DNA of 64,000 nt, taken from Massilia rubra. GTDB taxonomy: Bacteria; Pseudomonadota; Gammaproteobacteria; Burkholderiales; Burkholderiaceae_D. The position numbers and the translations under genes are program-made. The first letter of the stretch is position 1. Each line of letters opens with the position of its first letter. The stretch covers positions 1 through 64,000 of the forward strand of contig NZ_VUYU01000035.1 of the NCBI RefSeq assembly GCF_011682065.1, read 5' to 3'. A model generated the notes under the pieces. The model searched no databases. It was not told the DNA's origin and saw nothing but the letters and a program-made list of their open reading frames with translations. Of the stretch, positions 47,438 to 56,508 are shown piece after piece.

Positions 47438-48874
47438 TTACTCCTTTACGGCGTCGACCCAGCGCGCCACCGGCTTGTCGGTATTGGCCAGGAACCAGGT
47501 GGTGGCGGCCATCACCGCCACATGGCGGCGCAGGTTTTCCGGATCGACCTTGTCGAGCGTGTCGGCCGCCGAATGGTGGTAGTGGAAGTAGTTGGCGGTG
47601 TCGATCAGCGGCGCAAAACTCGGCACGCCCGCCTGTTCGAGTTCGTGCAGGTCGCTGCTGCCGAGTGCATCGCTGCGCTGGAAGGCGCCGGCGCCCATCG
47701 GCTCGAGTGCGGCCTGCAGCGGCGCGAACTGCGCCACGTCGCGCGCGAGCACGCTGGCGCGCAGCCCGAACGGACGCCCCGCACCGCTGTCGCTCTCGAT
47801 CGCGGCAATCTGCTTGCCCAGCGCCGCCTTGTTCGCTTCGAAGTAAGCCTGCGCACCGCGCCCGCCGTTTTCTTCGTTGGCCCAGGCGATCACGCGGATC
47901 GTGCGGCGCGGCCGGTAGTCGAGTTTTTTCAGCGTCTCGATCACCGCCATCGCGCTGGCCACGCCGGCGCCGTCGTCGTTGGCGCCGGTGGCCAGGTCCC
48001 AGGAATCGAGGTGGCCCGAGACGATCACGATTTCGTCGGCCTTGTCGGTGCCGGGCAAGTCGGCGATCACATTGAAACTGTCGGCGTCGGGCAGCGTTTG
48101 CGGGGTGAGCGTCAGGCGCATCGACAAGGGACCGCGCGCGGCCAGGCGCACCATCAGCATCGCGTCTTCGGCGCTGACGGCGGCCGCCGGAATGCGCGCG
48201 CCGTCGCGCATGCCGCTGTTGCCGGTGTGCGGCAAGCGGAAGTCGGCCCCGCCGACCGAGCGCACCAGCGCCGCCGCCGCGCCCATCTCGGCCGCCATGC
48301 GCGGCCCGCCCACGCGGTACTTGGCGCCCTGGCGATAGGCTTGCGACGCCTGGCCGCGCTCGGCCATGCCCTGGTCGAAGGCGACGTCGAACAGCACGAT
48401 GCGCCCTTTCACCCCGGCGCCGCGCGCCTTGAGCTCATCGAAACTGCGCACCACGATCACCGGCGCCACCAGGCCGGCCGCCGGGGTGGCCGAGGAGCCG
48501 CCCAGGGCGGTGAGCACCACGCGCTGGGTCACGCCGGCCGGGCGCCCGCGAAAGTCCACCAGTTCGCCCTTTTCTTCGCCGCGCACCCAGTGCGGCACCT
48601 TGACCGGCTGCAGCGTGACGGTGGCGCCCAGCTTGCGCATGGCGTCGGCCACCTGGGTCACGGCGGCGGCGGCGCCGGCCGATCCGGACAGGCGCGGGCC
48701 GATCAGGTCCGTCATGTCGGCCAGGCGCTCGTAGGCCCAGTCGCTTTTGAGCGCGCTGTCGCGGATGGCGGCCAGCGCGGCGGGGTCGTTACCGGGAGCG
48801 GCGGCGAGCGCGCCGCCACTGATCATGCTGGCGGCGAGGAGGGACAACACAGGCTGATGGTACGTGCGTGACAT
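47438..48874 (-). CDS. M28-family metallopeptidase
   Basis: A 478-residue exported zinc aminopeptidase-like protein. The signal peptide is about residues 1-25. A PA-type insert lies in the first half. The M28 core shows VSGHLDSWDLATGANDDGAGVA, AWANEENGGRGAQAYF and later SDLHELEQAGVP and YFHYHHSAADTLDKVD, supplying the metal His/Asp/Glu ligands and the catalytic Glu of NEENGG. It probably cleaves peptides in the periplasm. Transcribed alone. Confidence 0.92.
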   Translation of the reverse strand: MSRTYHQPVLSLLAASMISGGALAAAPGNDPAALAAIRDSALKSDWAYERLADMTDLIGPRLSGSAGAAAAVTQVADAMRKLGATVTLQPVKVPHWVRGEEKGELVDFRGRPAGVTQRVVLTALGGSSATPAAGLVAPVIVVRSFDELKARGAGVKGRIVLFDVAFDQGMAERGQASQAYRQGAKYRVGGPRMAAEMGAAAALVRSVGGADFRLPHTGNSGMRDGARIPAAAVSAEDAMLMVRLAARGPLSMRLTLTPQTLPDADSFNVIADLPGTDKADEIVIVSGHLDSWDLATGANDDGAGVASAMAVIETLKKLDYRPRRTIRVIAWANEENGGRGAQAYFEANKAALGKQIAAIESDSGAGRPFGLRASVLARDVAQFAPLQAALEPMGAGAFQRSDALGSSDLHELEQAGVPSFAPLIDTANYFHYHHSAADTLDKVDPENLRRHVAVMAATTWFLANTDKPVARWVDAVKE

Positions 48875-48955
48875 GCGGTCAATCCTTGAAGATGGCGGAG
48901 GGATTCCAACGATAGCGCATTTGCGCCAGGCTTGCCGGGGATCGTTGCGATCTAG

Positions 48956-49110
48956 TGTCCCGAGTTAGAAATTCGTTGATGATTAAATGTGGTGAGATCG
49001 TAACGAGACAAGGAACAAAGCGCAGACAGGCCGAGGCCTGGCGAGCATTTGTGACGCAGTATCGGTGCGATTGTCGCCATATTTATTCAACGAATTTCTA
49101 ACTCGGGACA
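48956..49110. mobile_element. MITE-like element with CTAG target duplication
   Basis: TGTCCCGAGTTAGAAATTCG and its continuation to 48979 are matched exactly in reverse complement at 49087-49110. CTAG flanks it on both sides (48952-48955 and 49111-49114). The 155-bp element has no gene. TG...CA ends and a 4-base duplication suggest mobilisation by an outside transposase. The right-hand CTAG supplies the stop codon of the Syd-like gene. Confidence 0.8.
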
Positions 49111-49581
49111 CTAGGCCAGCGCTGTCAAAAACGCTGCGAGCGACGGCGCCACTTCACGCAGCGGCGGGTATCCCGGCTCACACAGCCATACAGCGCCGGA
49201 GGCGTTGTCCACGCCGAAAAAGAGATCGGAATCGGTGGTAGCGATGAAGACAGGTTCACCGGCGGCGGCCTGGGACGCCAGGGACGCCCTGATCTGAGCT
49301 GATTCATGCGCGTTCCACGCCACGGTCAGGAAGACAGCCTCTCCATCGTGCCCGCCTTCCCATCCCCTGCCCCAAAAACTTGTATAGAACTCGATGATGT
49401 CCGGCCGTAGCCCAAGGCCCGAAAAGTCGGGTGACGGTTCCATCGCCACAGGCCGCCACGCGACCATATTATCGGCATCGGGCGGCAGCACGGCGCAAGG
49501 AGATGGCCATTCGGGGTCGTACTCTACCGGTTGCGAGGCCTGCTCCAGTAATTTCAACAGCGTTCGAGCCACTTCGCCCAC
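49111..49581 (-). CDS. Syd-like (SecY-interacting) protein
   Basis: A 156-residue soluble protein. IIEFYTSFWGRG, the central FLTVAWNAHE region and especially VFIATTDSDLFFGVDNASGAVWLCEPGYPPLREVAPSLAAFL closely follow the Syd family, which in E. coli binds SecY and checks its assembly. Syd is mainly known from gammaproteobacteria, so its role here is uncertain. The TAG stop is part of the CTAG duplication of the neighbouring MITE, so the C-terminus may have been trimmed or preserved by chance. Confidence 0.78.
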   Translation of the reverse strand: MGEVARTLLKLLEQASQPVEYDPEWPSPCAVLPPDADNMVAWRPVAMEPSPDFSGLGLRPDIIEFYTSFWGRGWEGGHDGEAVFLTVAWNAHESAQIRASLASQAAAGEPVFIATTDSDLFFGVDNASGAVWLCEPGYPPLREVAPSLAAFLTALA

Positions 49582-49660
49582 GGTATTCTCCCGTTCTGTG
49601 TTCAGCGCACGTCAGGATTGACGCCGTCGGCACACAGTATGAGGCCCGGCACTGCGGCGA

Positions 49661-50794
49661 TCAAGCGGCCACCAGGCGCACCCGCGTGATTTCGGACGGC
49701 GCCCCGAAGCGCTTGGGCGGCCCCCAGTAGCCGGTGCCGCGACTGGTGTACACCCACAGATCGCGCATGCGGTTCAGGCCTGCGGTGAACGGCTGCTGCA
49801 AGGGCACGAACAGGTTCCACGGGAAGAACTGGCCGCCGTGCGTGTGGCCCGACAGTTGCAGGTGAAAGCCGGCGTCCGCCGCCGCCGGGGCGCTGCGCGG
49901 CTGGTGCGCGAGCAGGATGCGCACGGTCACGTGATCGGGCGCGCCCGCCGCCGCCGCGCGCGGATTGCTGCGGTGCGATTCGTTGAAGTGGTGCGCGGTG
50001 AAGTCGGTCACGCCGGCGATCATCAGGGCCGCGTCGCCGCGCTCGCACACCACGTGCTGGTTCATCAGCACCGTCAGGCCCAGGCGGCGCATCTCGGCGA
50101 TCCATTCGTCGGCGCCGGAATAGTATTCGTGGTTGCCGGTGACGAAAAACGCGCCGTCGCGCGCCGCCAGACGCCCCAGCGGCTCGGTATGCGCGCGCAG
50201 GCGTCGCACGCTGCCGTCGACCGTGTCGCCGGTAATCGCAATGGCGTCGGGCTTGAGCGCATTGACCCTGGTGACGATGGCATTCAGGTAGCCGCGCTTG
50301 ATGGTCTGACCCACATGCAGGTCGGAGATCTGGACAATCGTGTAGCCGTGCAGCGCGGCCGGCAGGCCGGCGATCGGCACCTCCACCTCGACTACCCGCG
50401 CCACCCGGCGCGCGTTGACCAGGCCAATCAGGGTCACGCCCAGCGCCACCAGCGGCACGGCAATGGCCGTGCCGCGCACGACCGGCTGGCCGGCGGCGCC
50501 GAACACGGCCAGCACCAGCAGCGCCACATCGCGCAGCACCGTCAGTACCAGCAGGGAGGAGAACAAACCCATGGTCAGCATGCCGGCCCACGCCAGCTGG
50601 TCGGACCAGCGCCAGCGCTTGAAGCGCACCGACAGCAACCCGGCCGGCATCAGCAAGGTCGATGCGGCCAGCAGCGCGACCGCCACGGCCACGCCCAGCG
50701 GCCCCGGATCGATGGCCGGCACCAGACGCATGCCTATATAGAGGTGCAACATTGACAGAAGTGCCAATACGATGAAGACGGCGCGCGCGGGCAT
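49661..50794 (-). CDS. Membrane-anchored metallophosphoesterase
   Basis: A 377-residue protein with four N-terminal hydrophobic segments (about residues 1-130), then a calcineurin-type phosphoesterase domain: ISDLHVGQ, ITGDTVDG, VTGNHEYYSGADEW, LLAHQP and SGHTHGGQFFPWN. This is the YkuE/YaeI-like group, some of which act on lipid A or UDP-diacylglucosamine. All metal ligands appear present. The start may instead be at 50842. Confidence 0.9.
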   Translation of the reverse strand: MPARAVFIVLALLSMLHLYIGMRLVPAIDPGPLGVAVAVALLAASTLLMPAGLLSVRFKRWRWSDQLAWAGMLTMGLFSSLLVLTVLRDVALLVLAVFGAAGQPVVRGTAIAVPLVALGVTLIGLVNARRVARVVEVEVPIAGLPAALHGYTIVQISDLHVGQTIKRGYLNAIVTRVNALKPDAIAITGDTVDGSVRRLRAHTEPLGRLAARDGAFFVTGNHEYYSGADEWIAEMRRLGLTVLMNQHVVCERGDAALMIAGVTDFTAHHFNESHRSNPRAAAAGAPDHVTVRILLAHQPRSAPAAADAGFHLQLSGHTHGGQFFPWNLFVPLQQPFTAGLNRMRDLWVYTSRGTGYWGPPKRFGAPSEITRVRLVAA

Positions 50795-51007
50795 GGGCAG
50801 GTCCGGAAGAAGGGGTAACCGGTTGCAGATGGGGCAGCGCACGCCTTACGCAAGGGGAAAGATGGTAGCGCGGCCCTTGTTTCACGATTCCAGGATTTGT
50901 AAGTTTATGTATTAAGAATGGAATTCCCATGAAGCCGGGATATAGTGCAGTCATGCCCCAGCGCTTGCGTGATCATCCCGATCTCGGTTGAGGCCAAAGG
51001 AAACGCT

Positions 51008-51481
51008 ATGTTGAACACAAAATTTGCTGGTGCGGTGGTTCTGGCCGCAGCGGCCATCTCCTCCACAGCAATGGCTAGCGACCGTGGCGTCAATACGGCA
51101 ATCGGCGCCGTCGCCGGCGCAGCCCTCGGCAACAGCACCGGATCGCGCAACGGTGCCCTGGTCGGCGGCGTGCTCGGCGCGGTGGTCGGCAATTCGATCA
51201 GCACCCGTGACCGCGACAACAACCGCGGCTACTACGACAACCGTTATGACAATCGCTACGAAACCCGCTACGAAGAGCGCCGTTATGAGCGCCCGTACCG
51301 TGAACCGGCGCCCGTGTATGTGGAATCGCGCAGCTATTACCAGCCAGCCCCGGTGTATTACGCACCGCCTCCACGCTACTATGGCCCACCGGCGGTCGTG
51401 TATGTTGAACGTGGTCGCGGACATCGCCATGGTTACGGCCATGGACGCGGTCGCGGATATGGCCACGGGTACGGCCGCTAA
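51008..51481 (+). CDS. Secreted glycine-zipper protein with Tyr/Arg-rich tail
   Basis: A 157-residue protein. The signal peptide is MLNTKFAGAVVLAAAAISSTAMA. Residues 28-63 are a glycine-zipper (VNTAIGAVAGAALGNSTGS, GGVLGAVVGN), as in small outer-membrane or YMGG-type proteins. From residue 70 comes an Asn/Arg/Tyr-rich and then a Gly/His/Arg-rich tail. AAAGGAAA precedes the ATG. A terminator follows. Membrane insertion or surface binding is a guess. Confidence 0.82.
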   Translation: MLNTKFAGAVVLAAAAISSTAMASDRGVNTAIGAVAGAALGNSTGSRNGALVGGVLGAVVGNSISTRDRDNNRGYYDNRYDNRYETRYEERRYERPYREPAPVYVESRSYYQPAPVYYAPPPRYYGPPAVVYVERGRGHRHGYGHGRGRGYGHGYGR

Positions 51482-51509
51482 TCAAGCGTAGCTTTCCCAG
51501 GTTTGCCCG

Positions 51510-51534
51510 GGCACGAGATTCTCGTGCCTTTTTT
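51510..51534 (+). terminator. Intrinsic terminator
   Basis: GGCACGAG-ATT-CTCGTGCC followed by six T residues, 29 bases past the glycine-zipper gene. It separates that gene from the kinase operon. Confidence 0.9.
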
Positions 51535-51619
51535 CGTTTACGTGCGTTGAAGCGCCCGTTTTCCCCTTCCCTCCGCTATCGCTTGCTGACGGCACTTGCC
51601 GGCGCCTCGTGGGGGAAGC

Positions 51620-52621
51620 ATGGAAACAGCGGACGCGATCATCGCACTTGGCGCGGGCCAGTACCGCCTGTGCGGCCAGTTGGGCGGCTCCGCCTACGGC
51701 GTGGTGTGGCGCGCCACTGGGCCGGCCGGCGACGTGGCGCTCAAGCTGGTCAACCGCGCACAGATGGCGCGCGCCCATCCCCTGCAGCAGGAACGCTGGA
51801 TCGCCAGCGCCCGCAACGAAATCGCCTTCCTGCGCTCGCTCGCGCCCTGGGACGAGCGTCATGTGGTGCGCCTGCTCGACAGCGGCGAACACGATGGCTT
51901 GCCCGTCATGGCGCTCGAACTGCTCGACACCGATCTTGGCCGCCATATCGCCATCGAACGCGATGCCGGGCGCCCGATCACAAAAACGCAACTGCTCGAC
52001 TGGCTCGGGCAGATCAACCAGGCGCTGGCCAAGGTCCACCAGTACGGCTGGTCGTACCTCGACCTGAAACCGGCCAATGTGCTGCTCTCGCGCCGGAACG
52101 GCAGCGTCAAGCTGGCCGATTTCGGCACCAGCCGCCCGCTGGCCGACGGCCACGCCAGCGCGTACGCCGGCACGGCCAGCTGGCAGGCGCCGGAACAGTT
52201 TTTCCCGGACGCGAACGGCTACCACACCGACGCCCGCACCGATTACTTTGCCCTCGGGGCGCTGTTCTACTATCTGGTCACCGGTGGCTTGCCGCTGCGC
52301 TTTTGCAGCGAGTGCGGCCAGGCCTATCGCGAGCACCGTGGCGACGGCGCGGCCATGCTGCTGGCACGCCACGGCAATCGCCCTCCGCCCACCCTGCACG
52401 AGGATGAAGCGGCGCATTTCGCACGGGCCTTCGGCGCCCAGGCCGACGCCGGCACCTGGAGTCCGGACGACGCCCCGCACGACGGCGGCGCGGCCGAAGC
52501 GCTGCTCCTGCTGCGCGCCCTGCTCCATGCCGACCGCGCGCAGCGCCCGTGCCACGCCATGCAGATCAGCCGCATGCTCGGCGCCATCCGCGCCGCCCTG
52601 CCGGCGAGCGAGCGGCCATGA
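51620..52621 (+). CDS. Eukaryotic-like serine/threonine protein kinase, soluble
   Basis: A 333-residue protein, essentially one kinase domain with no membrane helix or sensor domain. Glycine loop GGSAYGVVW (22-30), Lys42, catalytic YLDLKPANVLL with Asp148 (the usual HRD is YLD), ADFGTS with Asp167, and QAPEQFF with Glu192. All essential catalytic residues are kept. GGGGGAAGC precedes the ATG at 51620. Its stop overlaps the ATG of the FHA-SEDS gene (ATGA), so the two are made together. It is likely to phosphorylate Thr residues read by the FHA proteins nearby (inference). Confidence 0.92.
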   Translation: METADAIIALGAGQYRLCGQLGGSAYGVVWRATGPAGDVALKLVNRAQMARAHPLQQERWIASARNEIAFLRSLAPWDERHVVRLLDSGEHDGLPVMALELLDTDLGRHIAIERDAGRPITKTQLLDWLGQINQALAKVHQYGWSYLDLKPANVLLSRRNGSVKLADFGTSRPLADGHASAYAGTASWQAPEQFFPDANGYHTDARTDYFALGALFYYLVTGGLPLRFCSECGQAYREHRGDGAAMLLARHGNRPPPTLHEDEAAHFARAFGAQADAGTWSPDDAPHDGGAAEALLLLRALLHADRAQRPCHAMQISRMLGAIRAALPASERP

Positions 52622-55008
52622 GGCACTTCGCGGACCGCTCGCCCGGTTTCCTCCTTACCGCCGCCCTGCTCGCGGTGCTGTGCCTGTTGCAGCTGGTGTG
52701 CCTGTGGCGCGCGCCGCCGGCCTGGTCGCCCGAGCGTATTTCGGTGCTGCTGCGGCCCGGCGAGTCGCTCACCCTGGGCAGCGCCGAACTGGCCGCGCCG
52801 CAAGCCGACAACGCCCATCTGGCCCTGCGCCGCGCCGCCGATGGCCACTGGTGGGCCAGCAATGCCAGCGCCGGCAAACAGGTGCTGCTGCAGCGCGACG
52901 GCGTCGACCGCCGCATGGGCTCGAGCGCACTGCGCACCGGCCAATCGTTCCGGATTGGCGCGGCGCGCTTCGATGTGGAAGACGCCAACGCGCGCCAGGT
53001 CGCCTTCTCCGGCCCCGTCGCCCAGTGGCGCTACGACGGCGCCACCCTGTACCGCAACGACAGCGCGCAGCCGGCCTGCCCCGACGCCGGCGTCGCCGCA
53101 CGCACCATCGCGCTGTGGAACCGCGCCATGCCGCAGGCGTTGACGGTGGCGCGTCCGCTGACCTTTGGCGGCAATCTGTATTGCGGCAACCGGCTTGGCA
53201 TCGCCTATGTGGAAGGCGCCAGCGCCACCATCGCACGCAGCAAAGAGGGCCTGCTGCTCGCGGGCGCCGCCGACCGCGCGCCGCTCCTGATCTCGTCAAG
53301 CGCCGGCCAGGTCGACCTGGCGCGCCGTGCGGAACCGCTGGCCGGCGTGCAAACGCTGGTCGCAGGCCGCACCCGCCTGGGTGTGCGGATCGACGATGGC
53401 GTGCTGCACCTGCTGCCGCAACGCCATGTGGCGCTGTACGCCGACGCCGATGCGCTGCTGCCGGCGCAAGTGACGTGGCAGTGGAAAAAGCGCGGCCTGT
53501 GGACGCTGCCGGCCGGGCGTGCATGGCCCGTTGCGCTGGGCCTGTGCCTGTTGCTGGCGGTGGCGGCGGCCATCCAATGGCAGCGCGGCGCCTGGCCTTT
53601 TACGCGCGCTACAAGCGATGCGGTGCGCGCGGCGGCGGCAGGCAGCGCGCTGCTGGTCATCGCCGGCGTGGCCGCGCTGCTGTCGCAGCGATCGGGCAGC
53701 GCGCCGGGGGTCGGCTGGTCGATGCTGCTGGCCTGGGCCGCGCTGTGGGGCTGCCTGCTGCTGCCCGCGCGCCTGACCCTGGCCAGCGCCGCCGGCGTGC
53801 TGCTGCTGGCGGTCGGCCTGCTGGCGCAGCTCGAACTCGGTTTCGGCGGCGCCGAATCGGCCGCGCTGCGCCACTTCCAGAAATCGGTGGCGCTGCTGGC
53901 GATCGGCCTTGGCATCAGCGCGCACCTGCGCCTGCGGGCATGGGCCGCCGCCCCGGCCATGCCGCAGGCCACCCTCGAATGGGTGCTCGCCCTGTTTGCG
54001 CTGGCGGCGCTGGGCGCGCTCCTGATGCAGGTCGTCTTCGGCGACGAAACCGGCGTGTTCGACTTGCAGCCGGTCGAATTTGCCAAGCTGGCCTTGACCG
54101 CGCTTACCGCGCACTGCCTCGCCATCGGCCTTGGCTGGCACGCGCACATGCCGGAGCAGTCGAGTCCCGCGCGGCGCTGGCTGCGCCTGGCCGCACCGGT
54201 GCTGCTGTTCGCCGCCCTGCTCGGGCTGGCCCTGGTCCAGGTGGACGATTATTCGCCCCTGATCCTGTTACTGGTGTGGTGCATGGCGATGGCCCTGGCC
54301 TGGTCGCTCGCCACCCGCACCCACGGCGCCACCGCCGCCTTGTTCGGCGTCGCTTGCGTGGCCGCCGGCGGCATCGCCTGGCTGCGCGGCGCCGGCGTGG
54401 CCGAGGTGGCGCAATGGGGTTTTTACGCCGACCGCTTCCTGGTGTGGCTCGACCCGGCCCAGCATCCGCATACCGGCCAGCAGTTGCTGCTGGCCGCGCG
54501 CGCCATCGCCGAAGGCGCGTGGTGGGGCGCCGACAGCCGGCTTGGCCTGGGCGCCATGGGCCAGGTCGGCGGCAGCGCTTTGCATATCCCGGCGGTGCAG
54601 GATGACTTTGCGCCCTCCTTCTTTTTGAACCGCCACGGCTTGCTGGGCGCACTGGCGCTGTGGGCCTTGCAGGCGCTGTTTTTGGTCGGCCTGCTGCAAA
54701 CGGCGGCGCGCGCCTTTGGCGCCAGCGAGCAAACGCGCGACTTCCGCCAGGCCTGGCTGTGGCGCTTCCGCTGCTTCGCCCTGTGCGGCGGCGCGGCCTT
54801 TGTGCTGGGCCACTTTTTGCTGTCGTGGGGGACCAACCTGGCGATCTTCCCGATCATGGGCCAGCCCATGAGTTTTCTGTCGGCCGGCGGCAGCCATCTG
54901 CTGTTTTTCATCTGCCCCCTGCTAACGTTCAGTGCAATCAGTGCGCAATCATTCGAGGAGAATCAACCATGCCGGTCTACGTCCAACATGAAGTCCTGGG
55001 CAAGGTGA
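52618..55008 (+). CDS. FHA-like domain fused to SEDS (FtsW/RodA/SpoVE) membrane protein
   Basis: A 796-residue protein. One helix (about residues 11-30) is followed by a soluble region to about 298 with an FHA-like fold at 37-122 (LTLGSAELAAPQADNAHLAL, FRIGAARFDV) and a second beta domain. Then come some 13 helices. The last ten match SEDS polymerases: QPVEFAKL (484-491), IPAVQDDFAPSFFLNRHGLLGA with the catalytic-type Asp663, and PMSFLSAGGSHLL (750-762). SEDS proteins polymerise peptidoglycan glycans together with a PBP. The FHA-like part lacks the usual Arg and Ser. It is translationally coupled to the kinase and overlaps the next gene by 40 bases. Confidence 0.88.
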   Translation: MRHFADRSPGFLLTAALLAVLCLLQLVCLWRAPPAWSPERISVLLRPGESLTLGSAELAAPQADNAHLALRRAADGHWWASNASAGKQVLLQRDGVDRRMGSSALRTGQSFRIGAARFDVEDANARQVAFSGPVAQWRYDGATLYRNDSAQPACPDAGVAARTIALWNRAMPQALTVARPLTFGGNLYCGNRLGIAYVEGASATIARSKEGLLLAGAADRAPLLISSSAGQVDLARRAEPLAGVQTLVAGRTRLGVRIDDGVLHLLPQRHVALYADADALLPAQVTWQWKKRGLWTLPAGRAWPVALGLCLLLAVAAAIQWQRGAWPFTRATSDAVRAAAAGSALLVIAGVAALLSQRSGSAPGVGWSMLLAWAALWGCLLLPARLTLASAAGVLLLAVGLLAQLELGFGGAESAALRHFQKSVALLAIGLGISAHLRLRAWAAAPAMPQATLEWVLALFALAALGALLMQVVFGDETGVFDLQPVEFAKLALTALTAHCLAIGLGWHAHMPEQSSPARRWLRLAAPVLLFAALLGLALVQVDDYSPLILLLVWCMAMALAWSLATRTHGATAALFGVACVAAGGIAWLRGAGVAEVAQWGFYADRFLVWLDPAQHPHTGQQLLLAARAIAEGAWWGADSRLGLGAMGQVGGSALHIPAVQDDFAPSFFLNRHGLLGALALWALQALFLVGLLQTAARAFGASEQTRDFRQAWLWRFRCFALCGGAAFVLGHFLLSWGTNLAIFPIMGQPMSFLSAGGSHLLFFICPLLTFSAISAQSFEENQPCRSTSNMKSWAR

Positions 55009-56498
55009 ACGATGTGTTCAACGCCGAAACCCTGTGGCAGGCGCCCGGCCTGGCCCTGTTCTCGCGCCGCCCGCTGCTGCGCGACCTGCTGGAACGCTCC
55101 CCGCGCGAGCACCGGGGCCGCGCTCCCACGCGCTGCTTCTCGCACATCACCCTGATGCTGGCGCAGGACGAAGTCGACGACGACCGCCACCTGACGCGCG
55201 GCGCCCGCGTGCGCGACCTGGCGCAGTCGCTCACGGCCCTGCACCAGAAAGATTTTGGCGACCTGCTCGGCAGCGACGACGTGCGCTACGACGTCGTCGG
55301 CACCGATGCGCTCGAACCGGGCCAGGTGGAAGTCAAGTTCGGCCACGCGGTCTACCTGCCGGCCGCCGGCGAGCAGCCCTTGTATACAGTGGAAACCTCG
55401 CGCGACAGCGCCATCTGGCAGGCGGTGTGCCCGATCTATCCGCAACAGCGCCTGGCGCTGATCGGTCACGACGCCGACCTGGCCAGCCACGCGGTACCAA
55501 GCTGGCCGTTCGGCACCGTCGGCGCCATTTTGCTCATTAACGATGGTCCCGACGCCCCGATCGAGGTGCAGGTGCGGCCCAAGGGCGCGTTCGACTGCGT
55601 GCTCGATGCGCTCAGCGGCCAGTACCTCGTCAGCGCCAGGGGCGACCCGGCCGCGCGCCTGCTGATGCGCGTGCGGCGCGCCGGTTCCGCCACAACGTCG
55701 GCCCCGATCCCTGCTCCCTCAGCCAAGCCGGCCGCCGTGTGGAAGCCGCGCGCTCCCGCCGGCATCGACAGCGGCGACACCGCGGTGCCCTTCAGCCACC
55801 GCCCGGCCGCCGCCCCGGTCGAAAGCGACGCCACCTACGCCCCGCTGGCGCGGCAACGTGTCAGCCTGGTCGGCCTGGCGCTGCCCTGCCTGTCGCGCTA
55901 CCGCGACACCGGCGCGGTGTCGATGGAGATCGGGCTGGCCCCGTCCCTGCTGCTGGCAAGCGACGGCGAAGCGGCGGCCCTGACCTTCGGCGTCAATGCG
56001 GACGACCAGTTGTACGCGCTCACCAGCGCCGGGCGCCAGCCGATTGCGGCGCCAGCCACCTTTACGCCGGTCGACGCGCGCACGGTCGAACTGCTGGCGG
56101 TTGCACCGGCGATGGCCGAGCGCTACTGCGCCGTGCTGCGCCTGCCGCACCCGATCGCGGCGCCGGTCGCCGGCGGTGCGCGCTTTGCCTTCGGGCGCAG
56201 CGCGCCCATGCTGGCCGCGCTGCGCGTGCTCGATTCGCCGCGCTTCCTGCACCTGGTGAGCGGGGCGGACAGCGCCAGCGCCGACCGCATCGGCCTCTCG
56301 CGCAGCGCCTTCAGCTTCGAGGCGGGGCCGAACGGTTACCTGATCGGGCGCCTGTCCGCCACCCAGGCGCTGTATCACCTCGACGACAAGCTCGCTTTTG
56401 TGGCCAGCATCGGCGAAGCGAGCGTCGAGCAACCGTACACGCTGCCCGCCGGTCACCATCTGGTGGCGGGCCACTACGTGCTGCGTTTCGACGCGTAA
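54969..56498 (+). CDS. Unknown protein with FHA-like C-terminal region
   Basis: A 509-residue soluble protein. The N-terminal 230 residues are a beta-rich domain I do not recognise. A Pro/Ala-rich linker follows at about 235-285. The C-terminal part includes FAFGRSAPMLAALRVLD...IGLSRSAFSFEAGPNGYLIGRLS, resembling an FHA domain (GRS, LSR, then a G-rich strand). It begins inside the end of the SEDS gene and is followed after 10 bases by an SH3 gene. It is probably a phospho-reader or adaptor for the kinase, by inference. Confidence 0.75.
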   Translation: MPVYVQHEVLGKVNDVFNAETLWQAPGLALFSRRPLLRDLLERSPREHRGRAPTRCFSHITLMLAQDEVDDDRHLTRGARVRDLAQSLTALHQKDFGDLLGSDDVRYDVVGTDALEPGQVEVKFGHAVYLPAAGEQPLYTVETSRDSAIWQAVCPIYPQQRLALIGHDADLASHAVPSWPFGTVGAILLINDGPDAPIEVQVRPKGAFDCVLDALSGQYLVSARGDPAARLLMRVRRAGSATTSAPIPAPSAKPAAVWKPRAPAGIDSGDTAVPFSHRPAAAPVESDATYAPLARQRVSLVGLALPCLSRYRDTGAVSMEIGLAPSLLLASDGEAAALTFGVNADDQLYALTSAGRQPIAAPATFTPVDARTVELLAVAPAMAERYCAVLRLPHPIAAPVAGGARFAFGRSAPMLAALRVLDSPRFLHLVSGADSASADRIGLSRSAFSFEAGPNGYLIGRLSATQALYHLDDKLAFVASIGEASVEQPYTLPAGHHLVAGHYVLRFDA

Positions 56499-56508
56499 GG
56501 ACAGTGCC

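Noticed and set aside
46664-48871. 735-codon plus-strand frame
   Set aside because: It overlaps both the MBL enzyme (out of frame) and the M28 gene (antisense), and its Arg/His-rich sequence is not protein-like.
52077-54605. 842-codon plus-strand frame within the kinase/SEDS genes
   Set aside because: It is out of frame with two well-supported genes and very Arg/Ala-rich.
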